From: Streptococcus mitis
GTDB taxonomy: Bacteria > Bacillota > Bacilli > Lactobacillales > Streptococcaceae
Assembly (NCBI RefSeq): GCF_946190275.1
Contig: NZ_CAMHZQ010000001.1
Coordinates: 231,643 to 295,642 of the forward strand
Direction: 5' to 3'
DNA: 64,000 nt
Under the pieces are notes generated by a model. That model was not told the origin of the DNA, made no database searches, and was given only the letters and a program-made list of their open reading frames with translations. The position numbers and the translations under genes are program-made. Of the stretch, positions 19,389 to 28,016 are shown one piece after another (the stretch's first letter is position 1; each line of letters opens with the position of its first letter).

Positions 19389-20615
19389 CTAGATACTTTC
19401 ACGGATATTCAGGAGCATGAAAAAGGCAACTAGAAGAAATAGCAATAAAACAAAGCTAACTGCCAGAGTTCCAAAGCTAGTAGCAATGGTTACCAAAGCT
19501 ATTGTAAATAAGCTAGGTAAAACAACCGTAATAGCACCGATAGAGGATTGAACTGCTCCCATTGACTCCTCAGGTATTTGTTTAAAAATGAGTTCCTGTA
19601 ATCTAGGAGAGAGGACACCTGCGAAAAAGGCATCCAAGGCACTAAAGATGAGAATCCAGTCAAAACGAACTGTGGCAAATCCTACTAGAAGAAGCAACTG
19701 GATGACAAGTGAGGCATAGAGAGCTGTTTTTATAGAAATCGTATTTTTCAAATAGCCACTCACAAGACTTCCGACAATAAGGGCTGCTAATTCAAGAGTG
19801 GATAACAAGGCAAGAGATTGACCTGTTTGTAAATTCAAAAAGGGCTGATTCCTCAAAAACAGGGTAGAAACAGGAACTGTAACATTTATCACTGCTTGAC
19901 TAATAGAAATAATAAACAAAACCAAGAGCACCTGATTCATATTCCATATCAATTTCGATGATTGGAGCAAATGCTGGCAAAAGGATTTTACAGAGAGTCC
20001 TTCTTGATAGCTAATCGTTTTTTCTACTTTCAAGAGATCATTTTTTATGAAGAGGATACCTAAAAATGCGATTAAAAAGGTAAGAGCGTTCAGTAAGGAA
20101 ATAAACTGGATAGATAGAATACCTAGTAAGACTCCTCCTAGAATATTACTGATTGTTTTTACTAAGCTAACAGTTGACTGTTTAAATCCAATAGCTTCTG
20201 CCAGATGGTCTTGCCCAATAATTCTAATGAAAATCGGAGTCAGCATGGCGCCTGAAAAATAACTCAATGTGTCAGACAGGAGGTTGATCAGACAAATAAA
20301 TGCTACTAATAGCAAGGAAAAGGACTGCCCTGAGAGGGACAAGGACACTATAGAGTAAAGCAAAAATTTTGTAAAACTAATGACTATGTATTTCAAGACA
20401 CGATGATGTTGAAAATCCGCCAAAACTCCCAGAAAGATTTGTAGAACTTGGGGAAGGGTTTCTGAAATCGTGATAAGTAAAATCGCCAAAGGGGCAAAAG
20501 ACGCATCTGCCACATAATTCAAAAAGGCCAGATAAAAAATCGTATCCCCAACCGTTGAAATCCACTGGTTGATGGTTAATTGTCTAAAATCTCTATTTTG
20601 AAGAAATACTTTCAT
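19389..20615 (-). CDS. MFS transporter (drug/macrolide exporter type)
   Basis: The 408-residue protein has twelve predicted membrane helices and the MFS_3 style start RDFRQLTINQWISTVGDTIFYLAFLNYV, as in macrolide-efflux-like exporters. AAGGAG five bases upstream fixes ATG at 20615; a GTG one codon earlier is less likely. It lies 71 bases after the CPBP protein gene and is in the same orientation, so the two may form a unit next to the Rgg/SHP signalling pair. The substrate is unknown; a peptide or antibiotic is a guess from context. Confidence 0.82.
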   Translation of the reverse strand: MKVFLQNRDFRQLTINQWISTVGDTIFYLAFLNYVADASFAPLAILLITISETLPQVLQIFLGVLADFQHHRVLKYIVISFTKFLLYSIVSLSLSGQSFSLLLVAFICLINLLSDTLSYFSGAMLTPIFIRIIGQDHLAEAIGFKQSTVSLVKTISNILGGVLLGILSIQFISLLNALTFLIAFLGILFIKNDLLKVEKTISYQEGLSVKSFCQHLLQSSKLIWNMNQVLLVLFIISISQAVINVTVPVSTLFLRNQPFLNLQTGQSLALLSTLELAALIVGSLVSGYLKNTISIKTALYASLVIQLLLLVGFATVRFDWILIFSALDAFFAGVLSPRLQELIFKQIPEESMGAVQSSIGAITVVLPSLFTIALVTIATSFGTLAVSFVLLLFLLVAFFMLLNIRESI

Positions 20616-20686
20616 CACAACTCCTTTTTAAATTCAAATGGGAATCTTTCCCCAAGGATAGACCGCGATACTACTAACAACCAAAA

Positions 20687-21352
20687 TTACAGTAGCATCA
20701 AAATCTGACCAATGCCATTGTAAACTATATGCAGCCCAATAGGCCAATAAATAGACTTTGTCACTCTAAACAAGACAGCAAATATGAGTCCGCCACCCAT
20801 ATAGAAGACAAAGTCTGTCAATACCCAACCATGATTACTAATATGCAATATTCCAAACAAAGCAGCAGAACCAAGTACATCCAGTCCCCATTTCTTCCCT
20901 TTTTCCAGAGCAGTCATCACTAATCCACGATAAATCATGTCTTCAAAAATGGGACCTGCAATCACAGGATAAAAAAAATACATCAAAAATGCCGTAGCTC
21001 CTGTAAAAGTAGGAGCAGCATGTTGATAAGAAATTTCATTTCGAGTAGGTGGGAAAAGAAAAAAGGTGACGAAATTCCAAACAACAAAAGCAAGCAGAGC
21101 TAGGAAGGAATAGAAAAGATAGGATCTTTTAAACTTTCTACTGTTGATTTTCTGCCATTTACCTGACCAAATCATAGCAATAAGTGCAAATAGAACCACA
21201 AGAAAGTGCGACATCATATCTGATAAATAATAGCCAAAGTTAGATAGGCCAATAACAAGATCGCTGCGTAAAACTATACTACTGAACTTCTGATCAGCAA
21301 TAACTAGTAGAAAAACTATAATAAAGTAATATATTGAGGTTATCTTTTTCAT
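20687..21352 (-). CDS. CPBP family intramembrane protease (CAAX/Abi type)
   Basis: The 221-residue protein has about seven membrane helices and the three CPBP motifs: PVIAGPIFEDMIYRGLV (ED-x3-R rather than EE-x3-R), FGILHISNHG and IGLHIVYNGIG. Members process membrane peptides or protect bacteriocin producers. It is divergent from the short hydrophobic peptide gene, and the shared 170-base gap holds an inverted repeat, so Rgg control is possible. AGGAG precedes the ATG. Confidence 0.87.
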   Translation of the reverse strand: MKKITSIYYFIIVFLLVIADQKFSSIVLRSDLVIGLSNFGYYLSDMMSHFLVVLFALIAMIWSGKWQKINSRKFKRSYLFYSFLALLAFVVWNFVTFFLFPPTRNEISYQHAAPTFTGATAFLMYFFYPVIAGPIFEDMIYRGLVMTALEKGKKWGLDVLGSAALFGILHISNHGWVLTDFVFYMGGGLIFAVLFRVTKSIYWPIGLHIVYNGIGQILMLL

Positions 21353-21413
21353 TCTATTTTCTCCTATACTATGAAATAAGGATAGTATAACACGGAAATC
21401 ACCACATTTTAGT

Positions 21414-21463
21414 AAATCGCATATTTGATATTTTTTCTTATAGAAATTTCACATTTGCGATTT
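21414..21463. promoter_or_regulatory. Inverted repeat between CPBP gene and shp, candidate Rgg site
   Basis: AAATCGCA (21414-21421) and TGCGATTT (21456-21463) are perfect inverted arms; the similarity extends inward to 14 bases with mismatches. They lie upstream of the shp promoter. Confidence 0.5.
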
Positions 21464-21484
21464 TGGTAGATTTGATTATTTCCC

Positions 21485-21493
21485 TGGTATAAT
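21485..21493 (+). promoter_or_regulatory. Extended -10 promoter of the short hydrophobic peptide gene
   Basis: TGGTATAAT (21485-21493) is a perfect extended -10 located 31 bases before the shp ATG. No good -35 is visible, which fits a promoter that needs an activator such as Rgg. Confidence 0.7.
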
Positions 21494-21523
21494 AAAGTTA
21501 TTACTAATGAGGAGGGAAGTAAT

Positions 21524-21601
21524 ATGAAGAAACAAGTTTTAACATTATTGACGATCGTTGCTGATATTATTATCTTTTTCCCATTTCTAACTAATCGATA
21601 A
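21524..21601 (+). CDS. Short hydrophobic peptide (SHP) pheromone precursor
   Basis: A 25-residue peptide starts with MKKQVLTLL, has a hydrophobic core with one aspartate at position 14, and ends in PFLTNR. It has a strong GAGGAGGGAAG site. Its basic start, single acidic residue and hydrophobic C-terminal half are typical of SHP precursors whose processed C-terminal part is imported by Ami and bound by Rgg. The gene is convergent with the Rgg gene and overlaps its 3' end by 11 bases. It corresponds in position to the SHP144/Rgg144 pair of pneumococcus. Confidence 0.88.
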   Translation: MKKQVLTLLTIVADIIIFFPFLTNR

Positions 21602-22454
21602 GCTCTTTGTATTGCTGCAAACGCAATTCAAAAAGGGCTGTCAATTGTGGATTTTCTAATACTTGCAGAGATTGGATAAAGTGTTCAATCTCTTTTTGAT
21701 TGCTTCCTTTGGTTTGAAGAAAAATCTGCATTTTCTTTAAAAACTGCCACAATACTTTTTCAAAAACATCGTATGGACGGAGCATGCGCTCCAGCTCAGC
21801 TTCAAAGATTGGAATATAAGAAAATAGCTTGCGCTCCATAAGTTCTGAGATGATATTAAGATAACCACTTTTCATATACCATCGATTGTGTACTAACTCT
21901 TTAAATTCCTTGGATTTTTCGAGTAAGGAGGTTGATAAAAAGATCAGATCTTGATTGCTCAAGAAGGGCATAGTATTGCAAAAAAGATAGAGTTCAAACC
22001 AGGTCCAAGACTCAATAGCGTAGAGGTAGGTAGTCAAAAACTCGCTATCCTCCTCTGCTAGCGAATAGCTTTTATCTAAGGAATGGAGTGCGTTTTTAAT
22101 TACAATAGCATTCAAACGACGATAGGTCTCCGCCATCTGTTCTTGCTTGACCTCCTCTAATAGTTGCTCTAAACCAGCTATATCTTGGTGGGCAAAGCGA
22201 TCCACAACCTTTCTACCAATCTGCATATGTAGGGATTCTTGATAATTGTTTAGCTTATGACCAAACTCATCAAAATTCATATTGATCCCTTGGATGGCTA
22301 GGATCAACTTGTCCGCAGATAGCATAGACTGCCCTAGTTCAAACTTGGACAACTGAGAAGCTGTTAGTCCCTCACAGGCCACATCTGACTGCTTGAGTTT
22401 TCTCGCCAAGCGCAATTCCTTGTAAAATTCCCCCAATTCCATTCTCTCAATCAT
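21591..22454 (-). CDS. rgg144: Rgg-family transcription regulator (SHP receptor)
   Basis: The 287-residue protein has an N-terminal helix-turn-helix (GEFYKELRLARKLKQSDVACEGLTASQLSKFELGQS) and an all-helical repeat domain that binds signalling peptide. The start at 22454 is set by AGGAGG seven bases upstream; a longer frame begins eight codons earlier inside that site. Its 3' end overlaps the SHP gene on the other strand. In the family, peptide binding changes DNA binding and activates the shp promoter. I infer equivalence to pneumococcal Rgg144 from synteny next to tsaD and the peptide sequence style. Confidence 0.88.
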   Translation of the reverse strand: MIERMELGEFYKELRLARKLKQSDVACEGLTASQLSKFELGQSMLSADKLILAIQGINMNFDEFGHKLNNYQESLHMQIGRKVVDRFAHQDIAGLEQLLEEVKQEQMAETYRRLNAIVIKNALHSLDKSYSLAEEDSEFLTTYLYAIESWTWFELYLFCNTMPFLSNQDLIFLSTSLLEKSKEFKELVHNRWYMKSGYLNIISELMERKLFSYIPIFEAELERMLRPYDVFEKVLWQFLKKMQIFLQTKGSNQKEIEHFIQSLQVLENPQLTALFELRLQQYKELID

Positions 22455-22531
22455 CTGACCACCTCCTAGATTTTGCATATTATATCATTATTTTTATGGT
22501 TTTGTCAAAATATTCTGACATTTAAGAGAGC

Positions 22532-22554
22532 AAAAAAGCCAGCCTTAAGCTGAC
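22532..22554 (-). terminator. Terminator of the tsaB-rimI-tsaD operon
   Basis: GTCAGC and GGCTGGC pair around TTAA on the minus strand and are followed by TTTTTTG, just after the tsaD stop. Confidence 0.85.
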
Positions 22555-22557
22555 TCC

Positions 22558-23568
22558 TTATTCCATCGTATCAAAAGCGAGACTTGGCTTGGCATTGAGG
22601 TCCAAATTTGCAAAGTTTTCTTTGTTCCACTCGCTGACGCTGGCATAGGCAATCATTCCTGCATTGTCTCCGCAGAGGCGTAGAGGTGGAATGATGACCT
22701 TGACGTCAGTGATTTCAGTTGCTAGGCGTTCTCTGAGACCTTTATTGGCTGCCACACCACCTGCCACGACAAGGGTTTTAACAGGGTATTTCTCCAAAGC
22801 CTTCTTGGTTTTTGCCATAAGAATATCCAAGACAGCTGCTTGGAAGGAAGCACACAAATCCTCTGTGGACAAGCTTTCTCCCTTTTGCTCGGCATTGTGA
22901 TGAAGATTGATAAAGGCCGATTTCAAACCTGAGAATGAAAACTCCAGATTATCTTCCTTAATCATGGCACGAGGGAAATCATAAATATCCTGTCCCTGAT
23001 GAGCTAGCTCGTCAATCTCACGACCAGCAGGATAGGTCAAGTCCATGACACGACCGACCTTATCATAAGCCTCACCAACCGCGTCATCTCGCGTTTCTCC
23101 AACAATCTTGTAATCTCCTGCCTCAGAAACATAGACCAACTCTGTGTGCCCACCACTTACTAAAAGTGCTAGCAAGGGAAACTCCAAAGGCTCCACGCTC
23201 TGAGCTGCCATGAGGTGACCAGCCATGTGGTTAACAGGAATCAGCGGAAGTCCATGTGCCCAAGCAAAGGCCTTAGCAGCTGACAAGCCAACTAGCAAGG
23301 CTCCGACCAAGCCTGGTCCATAGGTAACAGCCACAGCTGTCACGTCCTCTTCGGTAATCCCTGCTTCTGCCAGAGCCTCCTCGATACAGGCTGTAATGAC
23401 CTCGACATGGTGACGACTGGCTACTTCAGGCACTACGCCCCCAAAACGTTTGTGACTCTCAATTTGACTAGCAATGACATTGGATAAGAGCTCATCGTCG
23501 TTTTTCAGTACGGCAACACTGGTCTCATCACAGGATGTCTCAAATGCTAAAATATATCTATCCTTCAT
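22558..23568 (-). CDS. tsaD: tRNA N6-threonylcarbamoyladenosine transferase TsaD
   Basis: TsaD transfers the threonylcarbamoyl group to A37 of ANN-decoding tRNAs, with TsaB and TsaE. The 336-residue protein starts [15 protein letters not shown], has the iron-binding histidines in VASRHHVEV and NHMAGHLMA, and [10 protein letters not shown] near the end. It overlaps rimI by 11 bases and is the last gene of a compact operon. Confidence 0.97.
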   Translation of the reverse strand: MKDRYILAFETSCDETSVAVLKNDDELLSNVIASQIESHKRFGGVVPEVASRHHVEVITACIEEALAEAGITEEDVTAVAVTYGPGLVGALLVGLSAAKAFAWAHGLPLIPVNHMAGHLMAAQSVEPLEFPLLALLVSGGHTELVYVSEAGDYKIVGETRDDAVGEAYDKVGRVMDLTYPAGREIDELAHQGQDIYDFPRAMIKEDNLEFSFSGLKSAFINLHHNAEQKGESLSTEDLCASFQAAVLDILMAKTKKALEKYPVKTLVVAGGVAANKGLRERLATEITDVKVIIPPLRLCGDNAGMIAYASVSEWNKENFANLDLNAKPSLAFDTME

Positions 23569-23995
23569 CTATTTCTCTCTTCATGATGATGGCGTCCTCG
23601 ACCGGGTCATGGTAGTAGGCCTTTCGCTCAGCGATGACTGCCATCTTTTCTTTCTTGTAAAATGCTTGCGCTCGGTGATTTGACTTTCTGACTTCGAGGA
23701 AAATCTCCTTATCTGTCGGCAATTGAGAAAACAAGGCTGACGCAATTCCCTGACCCTGATAGGCTCCTTTAACAGCGATTTGCAAGACTTCTGCCTCAAA
23801 AAGATTCTCCTGAACAGCTAGAAAGCCAATCACTTCTGCCCCATCATAAGCCAGAACATACCAAGTCTGGTCTTGAGCTAGGTCTGCTTGGATTTGCTCC
23901 AGCGTCCAAGGACTGACTGGGTAAACAGCTGCCATAACAGCGTAGATGGCTTGAGCTAGGTCAGGCTGTTGTTGGATTCGTTTGATTTCTATCAT
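23558..23995 (-). CDS. rimI: Ribosomal protein acetyltransferase RimI (GNAT)
   Basis: The 145-residue GNAT protein has the acetyl-CoA loop [18 protein letters not shown] and a C-terminal strand [30 protein letters not shown]. RimI homologues acetylate the N-terminal alanine of ribosomal protein S18 or other substrates. Position between tsaB and tsaD with overlaps of 4 and 11 bases is the usual Firmicute arrangement. Confidence 0.92.
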   Translation of the reverse strand: MIEIKRIQQQPDLAQAIYAVMAAVYPVSPWTLEQIQADLAQDQTWYVLAYDGAEVIGFLAVQENLFEAEVLQIAVKGAYQGQGIASALFSQLPTDKEIFLEVRKSNHRAQAFYKKEKMAVIAERKAYYHDPVEDAIIMKREIDEG

Positions 23996-24675
23996 AGGCG
24001 TTTAATGTAAGACTCGCCAGATTCAGTGTGATTCTTGAGCCAGTTTTCCTCAGCCTCGACACGCTTGAGGTAGTTCGGCACAAAATCATGCAAGGAGTCT
24101 GCTTCCTTGTCCCAGGCCCAGAGAGCTAGATTAGCTGCATTTGGCAAGGTTTCTTTGAAATTAGTCCTTGGCAAGTGTTCTTGAATCTGCTCCACAAAGG
24201 GGGCAACTTCTCCGACAAAGGTTACCTGACTAGCCCCCTTGATTAACTCAATCACTCGCTCAAAAGGCAGGTGTGCTTCTGGCATGACAGATTTAGCATT
24301 TTCATAAAATCCTGCGTAAACATTGTTGCGACGCGCATCCATCAAAGGAACGAACAAGCCTTCTTGTTGGTAGGGCACCAGAGCCAAGAGGCTCGACATA
24401 CCAACTAACTCAATGTTCAGGGTATGAGCCAAAGTCTTGGCAGTTGCTACCGCAATTCGCAAGCCTGTGTAGCTACCTGGCCCTTCCGCCACCACGATTC
24501 GGTCCAAATCCTTGGGCGTCCAGTCCAAACTTTCCATCAAAAAATCGATGGCAGGCATGAGGGTAATACTGTGATTTTTCTTAATATTAATCGTCGTCTC
24601 GGCAAGAACCTGCTTGTCCTCTAAAATCGCGAGAGAAAGAGCCTTGCTGGACGTATCAAAAGCTAATACTTTCAT
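23992..24675 (-). CDS. tsaB: tRNA t6A biosynthesis protein TsaB
   Basis: TsaB is the partner that stabilises TsaD in threonylcarbamoyl transfer. The 227-residue protein begins MKVLAFDTSSKALSLAIL and has VAEGPGSYTGLRIAVATAKTLAH, the family signature. It is the first gene of the operon, downstream of nothing but the bacteriocin cassette on the other strand. Confidence 0.95.
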   Translation of the reverse strand: MKVLAFDTSSKALSLAILEDKQVLAETTINIKKNHSITLMPAIDFLMESLDWTPKDLDRIVVAEGPGSYTGLRIAVATAKTLAHTLNIELVGMSSLLALVPYQQEGLFVPLMDARRNNVYAGFYENAKSVMPEAHLPFERVIELIKGASQVTFVGEVAPFVEQIQEHLPRTNFKETLPNAANLALWAWDKEADSLHDFVPNYLKRVEAEENWLKNHTESGESYIKRL

Positions 24676-24744
24676 AACACATTCCTATCTTTTTGTCTGC
24701 TTACTATTATACTACAAAAGCTGGCACATGGAAATTTTCTTTAC

Positions 24745-24761
24745 CCCCAAACAAAAATGCC
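24745..24761. repeat. Left 17-bp direct repeat of the bacteriocin cassette
   Basis: CCCCAAACAAAAATGCC occurs here and identically at 25511-25527. The two copies are 766 bases apart and enclose the complete bacteriocin operon. Confidence 0.8.
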
Positions 24762-24806
24762 TATACTTAGCCCAAAAACAATTCGCAAATAAAATTCAAA
24801 AAAATC

Positions 24807-24843
24807 TTCACTTTTCCTTTTCTTTTCCGAATATAAAAGTGAA
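24807..24843. promoter_or_regulatory. Inverted repeat around the bacteriocin promoter region
   Basis: TTCACTTTT (24807-24815) and AAAAGTGAA (24835-24843) are perfect arms 19 bases apart, with the likely -10 (TATAAA) in the right arm. It lies 24 bases before the first bacteriocin ATG and may be an operator. Confidence 0.5.
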
Positions 24844-24866
24844 CAAGAAAAAAGGAGGAAAGTTCA

Positions 24867-25052
24867 ATGACAAATTTTGACGTTCTTGACAATCAATTTT
24901 TATCCCTATCTGAAAATGAATTATCAGATATTGATGGCGGTCTCGCTCCCTTGGTTATCTTTGGAGTAGCAGTATCTTGGAAAGCTATTGCAGGTGGAAC
25001 AGCACTTGTAGGTTCTGGTTTGGCAGCTGGTTATTTTTTAGGAGGAGATTAA
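24867..25052 (+). CDS. Class IIb bacteriocin peptide 1 with double-glycine leader
   Basis: The 61-residue precursor has an acidic leader with LSENELSDIDGG, cut after GG at residues 24-25, and a hydrophobic mature peptide of about 36 residues starting LAPLVIFGVAV, with GTALVGSG and GLAAGYFLGG small-residue stretches. It would be exported and cut by a C39-type transporter such as ComAB or BlpAB. AAAGGAGGAAAG precedes the ATG. It probably works with the next gene product as a two-peptide bacteriocin. Confidence 0.88.
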   Translation: MTNFDVLDNQFLSLSENELSDIDGGLAPLVIFGVAVSWKAIAGGTALVGSGLAAGYFLGGD

Positions 25053-25053
25053 T

Positions 25054-25206
25054 ATGATGAAAGATTTGAACAACTATCATGAAATTACTAATAAGGAATT
25101 GCAAGAAATCAAGGGTGGTTTTGGTGTAGGTGTTGGTATCGCTTTATTTATGGCAGGTTATACCATTGGGAAAGATCTCCGTAAAAAGTTTGGTAAGTCA
25201 TGCTAG
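25054..25206 (+). CDS. Class IIb bacteriocin peptide 2 with double-glycine leader
   Basis: This 50-residue precursor is two bases after peptide 1 and has GGAGGAG upstream. The leader is MMKDLNNYHEITNKELQEIK ending in GG (residues 21-22); the mature part of 28 residues has FGVGVGIALFMAGYTIG followed by a basic end KDLRKKFGKSC. GxxxG-type spacing in both peptides fits pairing in the target membrane. An alternative ATG is one codon later. Confidence 0.85.
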   Translation: MMKDLNNYHEITNKELQEIKGGFGVGVGIALFMAGYTIGKDLRKKFGKSC

Positions 25207-25379
25207 ATAAAAGACACATTTTTAGAAGGATAAATTTTATTATCTTTATCTCTTACAGTTTGCTAAGCATTCTCAATGATTTAAACATTACTACTATCCC
25301 TTTACCAATTGATCTATCTGTTTGTATTGTTTTATTTTTATGCTTCAACTCTATTTTTGAACATAAGAAGAATCGTTAA
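25200..25379 (+). CDS. Putative bacteriocin immunity membrane protein
   Basis: A 59-residue product begins inside the end of bacteriocin gene 2 (ATG at 25200, 7-base overlap) in another frame. It has a basic start LDKRHIFRRINF, two membrane helices and a basic tail EHKKNR. Small two-helix proteins directly after class II bacteriocins usually give self-immunity; I assign the role from size, topology and position only. The ribosome-binding site is weak, so translation probably depends on coupling. Confidence 0.65.
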   Translation: MLDKRHIFRRINFIIFISYSLLSILNDLNITTIPLPIDLSVCIVLFLCFNSIFEHKKNR

Positions 25380-25451
25380 TATAAAAATAAGAGTAAATTC
25401 TGAAAGCAAACATTTATTCCGTTGTCATGTCATTTTAGAAAAATGCAAAGA

Positions 25452-25482
25452 CCACCTCATCTTGATAGATGGGGTGGAATTT
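25452..25482 (+). terminator. Terminator of the bacteriocin operon
   Basis: CCACCTCATC (25452-25461) pairs with GATGGGGTGG (25468-25477) and is followed by AATTTTC. Confidence 0.75.
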
Positions 25483-25510
25483 TCGTGTCGTAAATCTACT
25501 ATCTCTATAT

Positions 25511-25527
25511 CCCCAAACAAAAATGCC
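25511..25527. repeat. Right 17-bp direct repeat of the bacteriocin cassette
   Basis: Second copy of CCCCAAACAAAAATGCC. This copy is part of the terminator of the neighbouring minus-strand gene, while the copy at 24745 is not in a complete terminator. Confidence 0.8.
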
Positions 25528-25545
25528 CCAACATAAGCAGGGCAT
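25515..25545 (-). terminator. Terminator of the 71-residue membrane protein gene
   Basis: ATGCCC (25523-25528) and GGGCAT (25540-25545) make a stem next to a T-run on the minus strand, directly after the stop codon. Confidence 0.75.
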
Positions 25546-25761
25546 CTAAGCATTTAATCCAAAGTAAAATACAAACCAAACGACATAGGTTACGAGGAGG
25601 AGAAAAAGCGAGTAGAGAGTCACAAAGGTAATTTTCCACAAGAACTTGGTTTGTCGGCGTTCGAGTTTGGCAAATAGAAGATTCCCTCCATAAACACAAG
25701 CAACAAAAACGATAAAAGCTACCAAGCGAGCTCCGATAGCAAAAGCAAATAAGTTATACAT
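25546..25761 (-). CDS. Small two-helix membrane protein, unknown
   Basis: The 71-residue protein has two hydrophobic helices (about residues 4-27 and 41-65) joined by a basic loop KLERRQTKFLWK. AAGGAGG seven bases before the ATG makes it a real gene. I do not recognise a family. It has its own promoter region with a catabolite-type site, and a terminator, so it is a single-gene unit divergent from rpoY-rnjA. Confidence 0.75.
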   Translation of the reverse strand: MYNLFAFAIGARLVAFIVFVACVYGGNLLFAKLERRQTKFLWKITFVTLYSLFLLLVTYVVWFVFYFGLNA

Positions 25762-25851
25762 AGGGCAACCTCCTTGACTTAAAATCTATATGGAATTATG
25801 ACAAGCGATAAATTTCACTTCCATTATCAAAATAGCACATTTTCTTTGTTT

Positions 25852-25867
25852 TTGCAAGCGCTTACTA
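25852..25867. promoter_or_regulatory. Catabolite-responsive element (cre) match
   Basis: TTGCAAGCGCTTACTA fits the CcpA consensus WTGNAANCGNWNNCWW at every defined position. On the minus strand the first six bases also act as a -35 (TTGCAA), followed after 17 bases by TATTTT, so CcpA binding would block the promoter of the 71-residue membrane protein gene. Confidence 0.7.
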
Positions 25868-25901
25868 AAGAAATCGTCCCCTGACTTTCTCGTTTCTGTC
25901 T

Positions 25902-25930
25902 TTTACTAATTTTTCATTTTGTGGTATAAT
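25902..25930 (+). promoter_or_regulatory. Promoter of rpoY-rnjA
   Basis: TTTACT (25902-25907), 17 bases, then TATAAT (25925-25930) preceded by TGG, an extended -10. It is 111 bases before rpoY. Confidence 0.75.
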
Positions 25931-26041
25931 TGAAATAATTGTAACGAATCAAGGTCAATCTAGACACAAAATGGAATGAAATCAAGCAAATATCTGCTAA
26001 AAGTTTGGAATAAGCTGACCTGTAATATAGAAAGGAACTAT

Positions 26042-26275
26042 ATGATTTACAAAGTTTTTTATCAAGAAACAAAAGAACGTAGCCCACGCCGTGAAACAAC
26101 ACGCGCACTTTACCTAGACATCGATGCCAGCTCAGAACTTGAGGGTCGCATCGCTGCTCGCCAACTTGTCGAAGAAAATCGCCCAGAGTACAATATCGAG
26201 TATATCGAACTCTTGTCTGACAAATTGCTAGATTACGAAAAAGAAACTGGCGCCTTCGAAATCACGGAGTTCTAA
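26042..26275 (+). CDS. rpoY: RNA polymerase epsilon subunit
   Basis: The 77-residue protein starts [18 protein letters not shown] and ends [18 protein letters not shown], the conserved pattern of the small epsilon subunit (DUF1447) of Firmicute RNA polymerase. I use ATG at 26042 because GAAAGGAA precedes it; the longer frame adds 22 residues not found in the family. It is followed by rnjA after one base, the usual pairing. Confidence 0.95.
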   Translation: MIYKVFYQETKERSPRRETTRALYLDIDASSELEGRIAARQLVEENRPEYNIEYIELLSDKLLDYEKETGAFEITEF

Positions 26276-26276
26276 T

Positions 26277-27956
26277 ATGGCCTATACTCTTAAACCTGAA
26301 GAAGTTGGCGTTTTTGCCATCGGTGGTCTGGGAGAAATCGGGAAAAACACATACGGAATTGAATACCAAGACGAGATTATCATCGTCGATGCTGGGATTA
26401 AATTCCCAGAAGATGACTTGTTAGGTATCGACTATGTTATCCCTGACTACTCTTACATCGTGGACAATATCGACCGCGTCAAGGCTGTTTTGATTACACA
26501 CGGACACGAGGACCACATTGGTGGGATTCCTTTCCTGCTCAAGCAAGCAAATGTCCCTATCTATGCTGGACCGCTTGCCTTGGCTTTGATCCGTGGAAAA
26601 CTCGAAGAACACGGCCTCTTGCGCAACGCCAAACTTTACGAAATCAACCACAACACTGAGTTGACCTTTAAAAATCTCAAGGCAACTTTCTTTAGAACGA
26701 CTCACTCTATTCCAGAGCCTTTGGGGATTGTCATTCATACTCCTCAAGGGAAAATTGTCTGTACGGGTGACTTCAAGTTTGACTTAACACCAGTTGGTGA
26801 ACCAGCAGATTTGCACCGTATGGCTGCGCTTGGTGAAGAAGGCGTGCTCTGTCTCCTGTCTGACTCAACAAATGCAGAAGTGCCAACCTTTACCAACTCT
26901 GAAAAAGTCGTTGGCCAGTCCATCATGAAGATTATCCAAGGCATCGAAGGACGTATCATCTTTGCATCCTTTGCCTCAAATATCTTCCGTCTCCAGCAAG
27001 CAACAGAAGCCGCTGTTAAGACTGGACGTAAGATTGCAGTCTTTGGTCGTTCGATGGAAAAGGCCATTGTCAACGGAATTGAGCTTGGTTACATAAAAGC
27101 TCCTAAGGGAACCTTTATCGAGCCAAATGAAATCAAAGATTACCCTGCAGGCGAGGTTCTGATCCTCTGTACAGGTAGTCAGGGCGAGCCGATGGCAGCC
27201 CTCTCTCGTATCGCCAACGGAACCCACCGTCAGGTGCAACTCCAACCAGGTGATACCGTTATCTTCTCTTCAAGTCCAATCCCTGGAAACACGACTAGCG
27301 TCAACAAGCTGATTAACATCATTTCTGAAGCTGGTGTCGAAGTTATCCACGGTAAAGTGAACAATATCCATACATCTGGACACGGTGGTCAGCAAGAGCA
27401 AAAACTTATGCTCCGCTTGATTAAGCCAAAATACTTCATGCCTGTCCACGGTGAATACCGCATGCAGAAAGTCCATGCTGGACTAGCGGTGGATACTGGT
27501 GTCGAGAAGGACAATATCTTTATCATGAGCAATGGTGATGTGCTTGCCCTTACTGCTGAATCAGCTCGTATCGCAGGCCATTTCAATGCCCAAGACATCT
27601 ATGTCGATGGAAATCGTATCGGTGAAATCGGTGCTGCTGTCCTCAAAGACCGTCGTGATTTATCTGAAGACGGTGTCGTTCTAGCAGTCGCAACTGTTGA
27701 CTTCAAGTCGCAGATGATTCTGTCTGGTCCAGATATCCTCAGCCGAGGCTTTGTCTACATGAGAGAGTCTGGTGATTTGATTCGCCAAAGCCAGCGCATC
27801 CTCTTCAATGCCATTCGTATCGCACTGAAAAACAAGGACGCCAGCGTGCAATCTGTCAATGGTGCTATTGTCAACGCTATTCGCCCCTTCCTTTATGAAA
27901 ATACAGAACGTGAACCGATTATTATCCCGATGATCCTCACACCAGATGAAGAATAA
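26277..27956 (+). CDS. rnjA: Ribonuclease J1
   Basis: RNase J1 degrades and matures RNA with 5'-to-3' exonuclease and endonuclease activity. The 559-residue protein has the metallo-beta-lactamase motif [10 protein letters not shown], the later [11 protein letters not shown] and beta-CASP histidines in [12 protein letters not shown] and PVHGEYRM. The C-terminal domain is present. It is co-transcribed with rpoY and ends in a strong terminator. Confidence 0.97.
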   Translation: MAYTLKPEEVGVFAIGGLGEIGKNTYGIEYQDEIIIVDAGIKFPEDDLLGIDYVIPDYSYIVDNIDRVKAVLITHGHEDHIGGIPFLLKQANVPIYAGPLALALIRGKLEEHGLLRNAKLYEINHNTELTFKNLKATFFRTTHSIPEPLGIVIHTPQGKIVCTGDFKFDLTPVGEPADLHRMAALGEEGVLCLLSDSTNAEVPTFTNSEKVVGQSIMKIIQGIEGRIIFASFASNIFRLQQATEAAVKTGRKIAVFGRSMEKAIVNGIELGYIKAPKGTFIEPNEIKDYPAGEVLILCTGSQGEPMAALSRIANGTHRQVQLQPGDTVIFSSSPIPGNTTSVNKLINIISEAGVEVIHGKVNNIHTSGHGGQQEQKLMLRLIKPKYFMPVHGEYRMQKVHAGLAVDTGVEKDNIFIMSNGDVLALTAESARIAGHFNAQDIYVDGNRIGEIGAAVLKDRRDLSEDGVVLAVATVDFKSQMILSGPDILSRGFVYMRESGDLIRQSQRILFNAIRIALKNKDASVQSVNGAIVNAIRPFLYENTEREPIIIPMILTPDEE

Positions 27957-27961
27957 ATCAT

Positions 27962-27992
27962 AAAACAGCCCCGATTTTTCGGAGCTGTTTTT
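27962..27992 (+). terminator. Terminator of rpoY-rnjA
   Basis: AAAACAGCCCCGA pairs imperfectly with TCGGAGCTGTTTT around ATTTT and is followed by T residues. Confidence 0.88.
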
Positions 27993-28016
27993 CTCTATAC
28001 TTTCTTTTGAGATTGA

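Noticed and set aside
25309..25536. A 75-codon open frame on the plus strand
   Set aside because: It overlaps the end of the immunity gene in another frame, runs through the operon terminator, and has no ribosome-binding site.
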